Shown here piece by piece: positions 50,960-55,359 of a stretch of 55,359 nt of DNA. The translations under genes were made by a program, and so were the position numbers. The notes beneath the pieces were generated by a model. The model saw nothing but the letters and a program-made list of their open reading frames with translations. It ran no database searches and had not been told where the DNA came from. The stretch lies in contig CAMQTN010000011.1 of assembly GCA_947037115.1 (NCBI GenBank), positions 1 through 55,359 on the forward strand, written 5' to 3'. How positions within the stretch are numbered: position 1 is the first letter of the stretch; every line of letters begins with the position of its first letter. This DNA is from an uncultured Lachnospiraceae bacterium (lineage in GTDB: Bacteria; Bacillota; Clostridia; Lachnospirales; Lachnospiraceae).

Positions 50960-53353
50960 CTATAGATGCGCAATCTCATATTCACTTATACTACGCCCTA
51001 ATAATTTCATAATATGCAGTTCGTCTTCCGCATCCAAAACCGCGTTATGTGTCTCGCTGTATCCTGTATTTTTACTGAGCATTTTCAAAATCGCTTCCAC
51101 ACCGTATCCATGTTTCAGTTTCCCGGTTCTGCAGCACTGGGCAGACTCCGGTATGGCTTTGTTATATTGACGGTACGCCGCCAGACGCATAATATCATAC
51201 CATTCATATCCCGCATATTCCGGCAGATGCCTCTTATCAAAAGACGCATTGTATGCAAAAAGTTTCTGCACGTGATAAGTATCCAGCCACTGTCCGATCT
51301 CATGTAAAGCCCGCTTTCGATCTGCAACGCAGACGTCTTTTTCGTCTGGACGCAATTCGCCGGCATACATGCCGCCCACTCTGTATTCCGGGTCAATTAT
51401 GTAATATAGGGAATCCAGTTTTTCCCAGGTCCGGGAATCGGCCGCCACTACGCCAATGGACATTACCTCATCATTCCAGTTCGTTTCCGTATCAATTACC
51501 GCAAAGATATCTGTAACGGCTCCTTCCGCCTGCTTATCCGGCAAATCCGGTCCGTAGTAATTTTCCATCGTCCCCTTCGTTACCGTTTTTATCACTGCAT
51601 TCAAAAAAGCTGTCCTGTCCGGCACTTCTATCTCATAAGATGTGTTATCTCTTGTATTCCATAGAATTCCCTTTTGCAAGTTCATGGCGACCATATAGCT
51701 GGCACACTGCAAAAAATGTTCATGCGTTAATTCCGATACAAATTTCAATTCATATACGGTCCCGTCCTTCACCGCGTCGGCATACCCTTTCACTGAGAAC
51801 CTGACTTCTCCGCTTTTCCGGTCACAGAAATCGATCCGGCACTCCACCTGTGCGTCCTCGCCCCTGTCCAGTCTTGTGTTTAGCCGGTTCTTTATCATTT
51901 CACTCTGTTCTTCACTCACAAAAGGCGTTTCCACCTGCATCCTGTATCTTTTCTGCTTCGTCTCAAGGGAAACCAGAAATAAGATCTTTTCATCCAGCGA
52001 ACCGTTTTTTATCTCTTCCGTATACAGTCTGGCCAACTCCGGATTTAGTAAAATCTTTAACTGTATGGCTGCCTCTATTTGATAATGCCTGAAAAATACC
52101 GCCTCCTGATAAATCCCGATACAAGGCGACAAATCAATCAGGCCGTCCGTACTCCTGATGTCGATTGACGAAGTATCCTCCGATATCTGTCGCCTTATTT
52201 TCAGCAGGGAAAAACACTTCTCCACATCTTCCTTATACTTGAAGTCAAACATTTCACTGATATCCAGATCCTCAAATTTCTGGTTTTCCGCCATACATGT
52301 GGAAAGTGTCTTCTCAGACAGCATGGCCTCCTCCGGTTTCACAAAAATAATATGATTTTTTCCCCTGCTGGCTGCAACACAGAAAATATTTCTCAAAACA
52401 GTATATGACTGCTGCGGCTTTGCCAGCCTTACACCCCAATAACTCTCCGTAAAATCAAAGACGACACAAATTTTTCTCTCCAGCCCCTTGCTGCTGTCAT
52501 AAGTCGTAAATATGGCAGAATCTTCTTTCGGTTCTGCTTTCCCCATGGAATCCTGCTCGGATATGGTCGCATACACGGTCTTCTTATTAAAGATATGCGG
52601 ATAATTTTCCTCCAGCATGTTTAAAACCTCAGACATGGTTCCCGTCCTTGCTCCCAGACATAAAATATCTGCCGGAATCTGCTCCGCCAAAAACGGGATA
52701 ATCTCGTCTTTGCTCATTTCTTCCACTTTGCAGCGGCTGTTGACTCCTTTGATCTGTTTCTTCCACACCCTCCCAAGCATAGCCGCCAAACCATCCGACA
52801 GCCGGAAACACTGGGTAAATTTCAGTGTCAGATGCTCTTCCAGAAACTCTTTCATAAATGCTTCCACATTTAATGTGGTCTTATCATATATTTTCTGTTC
52901 CATATCGCCGACTGCAATCATCTGCATAACAGGATTGCGGTCTTTTACCAGCTGTAACAGCTCGGCCAGTTCCTGTTCAATATCCTGATACTCGTCAATA
53001 ATCAAAATATCATATTTTGCGACAGGTGGTTTTTCCTGAATAAATGTCTGTATCAGATCCGAGATCCCGGAAGATATGCCGCTTCTTTTTAAAGTCATAT
53101 AGGCAAATCCATGATAGTTTGTCACAGTCACATTTCTCTTTTTGATCTTCGACTTTGCGTCTAATTTTAAGAGTTTATTGTAAGTCAGGTACAAAACCTT
53201 TTTCGTACCCGGTAATGCATTGCATAAATTCTGAATCGCCGTCGTTTTTCCGCTGCCGATGCAGGCGTCCACAAGAATATTTTCTCCCTGTAACGCCCTC
53301 TCAATAAATAACTTCTGCTCGTCTGATAACTTTAATTCTAATTGTGTCCCCAT
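50960..53353 (-). CDS. UvrD-like helicase fused to PD-(D/E)XK nuclease and DEDDh exonuclease
   Basis: 797 residues in three parts. (1) SF1A helicase, about 8-350: Walker A DACIGSGKTT (29-38), Walker B IIDEYQD (118-124), IAVGDMEQKIY, TTYDSSKGLE, and VAASRGKNHIIFV. The helicase is shorter than UvrD/Rep and lacks obvious 1B/2B insertions. (2) Nuclease, about 510-580: GYADAVKDGTVYELKFVSEL with Asp and E-L-K, then QCASYMVAM, the Q-x3-Y of Cas4/AddB-type PD-(D/E)XK. (3) DEDDh 3'-5' exonuclease, about 622-797: AVIDTETNW (D, E), YNASFDKRHL (D), HNAVLDAEDE (H, D). All key residues appear present in each domain. It is monocistronic. A DNA-end-processing, repair or phage-defence role is inferred. I recall no named system with this order. 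Confidence 0.8.
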   Translation of the reverse strand: MGTQLELKLSDEQKLFIERALQGENILVDACIGSGKTTAIQNLCNALPGTKKVLYLTYNKLLKLDAKSKIKKRNVTVTNYHGFAYMTLKRSGISSGISDLIQTFIQEKPPVAKYDILIIDEYQDIEQELAELLQLVKDRNPVMQMIAVGDMEQKIYDKTTLNVEAFMKEFLEEHLTLKFTQCFRLSDGLAAMLGRVWKKQIKGVNSRCKVEEMSKDEIIPFLAEQIPADILCLGARTGTMSEVLNMLEENYPHIFNKKTVYATISEQDSMGKAEPKEDSAIFTTYDSSKGLERKICVVFDFTESYWGVRLAKPQQSYTVLRNIFCVAASRGKNHIIFVKPEEAMLSEKTLSTCMAENQKFEDLDISEMFDFKYKEDVEKCFSLLKIRRQISEDTSSIDIRSTDGLIDLSPCIGIYQEAVFFRHYQIEAAIQLKILLNPELARLYTEEIKNGSLDEKILFLVSLETKQKRYRMQVETPFVSEEQSEMIKNRLNTRLDRGEDAQVECRIDFCDRKSGEVRFSVKGYADAVKDGTVYELKFVSELTHEHFLQCASYMVAMNLQKGILWNTRDNTSYEIEVPDRTAFLNAVIKTVTKGTMENYYGPDLPDKQAEGAVTDIFAVIDTETNWNDEVMSIGVVAADSRTWEKLDSLYYIIDPEYRVGGMYAGELRPDEKDVCVADRKRALHEIGQWLDTYHVQKLFAYNASFDKRHLPEYAGYEWYDIMRLAAYRQYNKAIPESAQCCRTGKLKHGYGVEAILKMLSKNTGYSETHNAVLDAEDELHIMKLLGRSISEYEIAHL

Positions 53354-53511
53354 AGAAAACTCTTTCCCCTCTTATCTTTTGCCTTACATCCGGACGTCTT
53401 ATAAGTTTATATATTATTTCCGGTCGGTCTTTCTATATATTCTACCATTCTCCATGTGAATCCACCATCATATTTTTCACTTCCGCGCTTTCCGGCTTCC
53501 CCCAATCTCCC

Positions 53512-53540
53512 TTGAATCCCAGCTGCTTTCGTGGTATCAT
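53512..53540 (+). promoter_or_regulatory. Promoter of the bacteriohemerythrin gene
   Basis: TTGAAT (53512-53517), 17 bases, TATCAT (53535-53540), about 36 bases before the ATG. Confidence 0.65.
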
Positions 53541-53576
53541 ATTATCGCAAAATATCAAAAACAAAGGAGGATACCA

Positions 53577-53978
53577 ATGGTCAAATATGAGTTTACGAAA
53601 AGTCTGGAGACAGGAAATGCAATCATAGACAAGGAGCATCGGGAATTGATCCAGGCAGTGAATAAATTGCTGGAGGCATGCAGCGAAGGCAAAGGACGTT
53701 CTTCCATGGATGAAACCATCCAATTTTTAAACAATTATGTAAACCAGCATTTTTCACATGAAGAGCAGCTCCAAAAACAGTGCAGTTATCCCGGGCTTCC
53801 GGCACACAGAGCTTTCCATGAAAATTATAAGAAGACGCTGAAAGAGATTACATCCAAAATATCGGTATCCGGGCCGACGATTATAGAATTGGGAAACCTG
53901 AACAAGCATATCAGTGTCCTGATCGCACATATCAAGACGGAAGATAAGAAGCTGGGTGCGTTTTTAAACCAGTCATAA
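53577..53978 (+). CDS. Bacteriohemerythrin
   Basis: 133-residue four-helix di-iron protein that binds oxygen reversibly. All seven iron ligands are visible at the expected spacing: His21, His58-x3-Glu62, His77-x3-His81, His118 and Asp123. A strong AAAGGAGG precedes the start. In anaerobes it may scavenge or sense oxygen, or store it for oxygen-using enzymes. It is a stand-alone gene, convergent with the DUF4317 gene. Confidence 0.95.
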   Translation: MVKYEFTKSLETGNAIIDKEHRELIQAVNKLLEACSEGKGRSSMDETIQFLNNYVNQHFSHEEQLQKQCSYPGLPAHRAFHENYKKTLKEITSKISVSGPTIIELGNLNKHISVLIAHIKTEDKKLGAFLNQS

Positions 53979-54033
53979 CTTTCCTGTATCAGGACTATTA
54001 CCACCAGATCATAAAATTTTTTCCCAGTCAAAA

Positions 54034-54056
54034 GCCCCGCAGTAATCTGGCGGGGC
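54034..54056 (-). terminator. Terminator of the DUF4317 gene
   Basis: GCCCCGC/GCGGGGC (54050-54056 and 54034-54040) forms a GC-rich stem followed on the minus strand by TTTTGACT. A second, imperfect hairpin GGGTCA...TGACCC lies at 54074-54109. Confidence 0.6.
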
Positions 54057-54148
54057 ATCAAATTTGTCTCTATGGGTCAGGCGAACATGCCTGCATGTTT
54101 ATTTGACCCTCAAATCAAGGTTGAAAGATTTTCTTTTAACCTGTCGTC

Positions 54149-54784
54149 TCAGGACTTGCGAAACAAAATCTTCCTTAAGTCCTCTGCCCTCCGGGAATCC
54201 CCGTCCGCTGCATAAGCATCAATCCTCTCCGTATCACTGCTCCTGTCCTTAAATGCCGGAAAAAGAAACCCACATTCAGGCTTCCCCGGTTCATAATCGC
54301 CATTTACCGGACAAACTGCACAGACCAAGAACTGGTAGACCTCCTCCGACTCCCACAGACTCTCCTTGTCACTGGCTTTCAGCGGCACATCATAACTGCC
54401 GTGGAAAAAGTAAACCGCATAGCTTCCTCCGGCATGGTATCTGTCTCCGAATTCTTCATAAAACACATCCAGCATCGCGTCATTTTTCAGCCCGCATTCC
54501 CTCAGTGCCATAAGGAGCTGCCAGATACTCCCCGGCTTCCTGTCCTCCTCCCCGAAAACATACTCCTGCAGCTCCACGTTTGTCTCTGAAAAGGGAACCG
54601 CTTTTGCAATATCCAGGTTGATCTTCTGGTCTTTTGCCGACAGTCTCTGGAAATGTTTATTGAATGTCCCGTCCACAAATCCTTCTTCATCCATATATGC
54701 CCCTGCAATCCGGTCAAAGCAGTTGCGCTTCAAGGTCATTCTCCTTGTCAGTTCCAGCATATCCTCCCGGTTGATCTTTCCCAT
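54149..54784 (-). CDS. DUF4317-like protein, short form
   Basis: About 211 residues from the ATG at 54784 (frame open to 54835). The N-terminus MGKINREDMLELTRRMTLKRNCFDRIAGAYMDEEG and AKAVPFSETNVELQEY (read in parts) match DUF4317 proteins of Lachnospiraceae, which are usually about 380-400 residues. Here the protein stops soon after GFLFPAFKDRSSD, so the second half is absent, and the last ~25 residues do not fit the family. It may be a truncated gene next to the IS remnant or a short paralogue. Function unknown; cytoplasmic. Confidence 0.6.
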   Translation of the reverse strand: MGKINREDMLELTRRMTLKRNCFDRIAGAYMDEEGFVDGTFNKHFQRLSAKDQKINLDIAKAVPFSETNVELQEYVFGEEDRKPGSIWQLLMALRECGLKNDAMLDVFYEEFGDRYHAGGSYAVYFFHGSYDVPLKASDKESLWESEEVYQFLVCAVCPVNGDYEPGKPECGFLFPAFKDRSSDTERIDAYAADGDSRRAEDLRKILFRKS

Positions 54785-54868
54785 ATCTTCTGCACTCCCT
54801 GTATTTTCTGCAAAAGCCGCCGTACATCGGATCACCGCACAGCAGCCGCTGCTGTTTTTCTATGCAGA

Positions 54869-54897
54869 ATTATATCGTATTTTCACCGGACAGACAA
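54869..54897 (-). promoter_or_regulatory. Promoter of the DUF4317-like gene
   Basis: TTGTCT (54897-54892), 17 bases, TATAAT (54874-54869), about 85 bases before the start. It lies between the IS remnant and the gene. Confidence 0.65.
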
Positions 54898-54966
54898 TGC
54901 ATTTCCTCCCTGCCGGAGGAGTTATCCAAAAAACCACTCCATTCTACCCCGGCAGACTATTTTCCC

Positions 54967-55317
54967 TCAAAACGGAAGGCTTGAGGCTGTCCGGAACATT
55001 TGAAGCAGCATTTGAAATGCCTGCATCCATGTGATATCAGACATTTCATCAGAGAAATACAAAAAGAGTTCTCCCAGCGAACGGTTGTCATTGGCTTCCC
55101 TGCTTTCCAGAGAAAGCATCATATATCGTGTGAAAACAACTGCTGTGTGGGCTGTTATTGCATCATAAGATAAGGAGTTACATTCCCTGCTGAGGTTCAG
55201 GTAGCTTTTGCATACTTTGAAGAAAACCTCGATATCCCAGCGTTTACCATAAATACGGATGATCTCATTTTCATCCAGCGTTGTATCCGGAGAGATAATG
55301 CCAAGGCATGAAGCAGG
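54967..55317 (-). mobile_element. IS4-like transposase, 3' part, at the contig end
   Basis: Not present as a complete gene. An open minus-strand frame of 116 codons reads PDTTLDENEIIRIYGKRW, then DIEVFFKVCKSYLNLSRECN and TAHTAVVFTRYMMLSLESRE, the C-terminal DDE-transposase region of the IS4 type, including the Y-x2-R-W-x-I-E-x2-F-K pattern with the catalytic Glu. The frame meets a stop at 55318-55320, and 55321-55359 does not continue it. The copy is 5'-truncated or the assembly is chimaeric at the repeat edge. The C-terminus ends normally (SSLPF, stop). Confidence 0.75.
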
Positions 55318-55359
55318 TCATGGCTAATTAGAGGTAATCAAAAGAGGAAAGGAAAAGCA

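Overview
The window looks like one metagenome-assembled contig of a Clostridia/Lachnospiraceae-type Firmicute. The evidence is a Trp T-box leader, a trpEGDCFBA operon, the long purL form, strong AGGAGG-type ribosome sites, TTGACA-17-TATAAT promoters, and families common in that group (DUF4317, OFA-type MFS, PocR-AraC regulators, Rpn nucleases, DUF3800). The first 45 bases are not biological. They are an Illumina Nextera i5 adapter: the P5 end, an 8-base index and the transposase mosaic end. The contig finishes inside an IS4-like transposase, a normal place for an assembly to break.

Layout. 0.05-1.8 kb is the end of an integrated element: a DUF3800 fragment, a possible structured RNA, and a tyrosine recombinase broken by one frameshift that lies against the 3' end of tRNA-Met. 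1.8-9.6 kb is housekeeping on the minus strand: tRNA-Val/tRNA-Met, argS, queH, a small frameshifted ORF, carB and carA. 9.6-11.5 kb is an A+T-rich two-gene cassette, an AAA ATPase overlapping a small PD-(D/E)XK-like protein, inserted between carA and trpA; it resembles a defence module and its second gene is frameshifted. 11.5-18.9 kb is the complete tryptophan operon under a T-box promoter. 18.9-25.5 kb carries a DUF4143 ATPase, purL, a TetR regulator and a conserved unknown. 25.9-28.1 kb encodes a 752-residue protein with a cyclic-nucleotide-binding-like N-terminus; an OFA transporter follows.

29.9-36.4 kb contains a probable carbohydrate regulon: an uncharacterised 612-residue enzyme, a zinc-ribbon protein and a GH53 galactanase, with a LacI regulator nearby. 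The same 17-base operator occurs downstream of the enzyme promoter and upstream of lacI. Between them lie a secreted Cys/His-rich repeat protein with a palindrome around its -35 box and an Rpn nuclease whose Shine-Dalgarno is buried in a perfect hairpin. 36.5-45 kb has a secreted metallo-beta-lactamase-fold protein with an Ada-like tail, a solute-binding protein paired with a chemoreceptor, a HipA-like kinase without HipB, and a sugar isomerase/FGGY kinase pair divergent from a PocR-AraC activator. 46-55 kb has a D,D-carboxypeptidase, a membrane-anchored unknown, a hybrid histidine kinase, a helicase fused to two different nuclease domains, a bacteriohemerythrin, a short DUF4317 protein and the transposase remnant.

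The items most worth following up are the helicase-nuclease-exonuclease fusion, the ATPase/nuclease cassette, the hairpin-occluded Rpn gene, and the Cys/His-rich protein with its palindromic promoter. Three ORFs in the first 10 kb are each broken by one missing base in an A/T homopolymer. This needs read-level checking before the genes are called pseudogenes. All functional calls come from reading the sequence; no database search was run.
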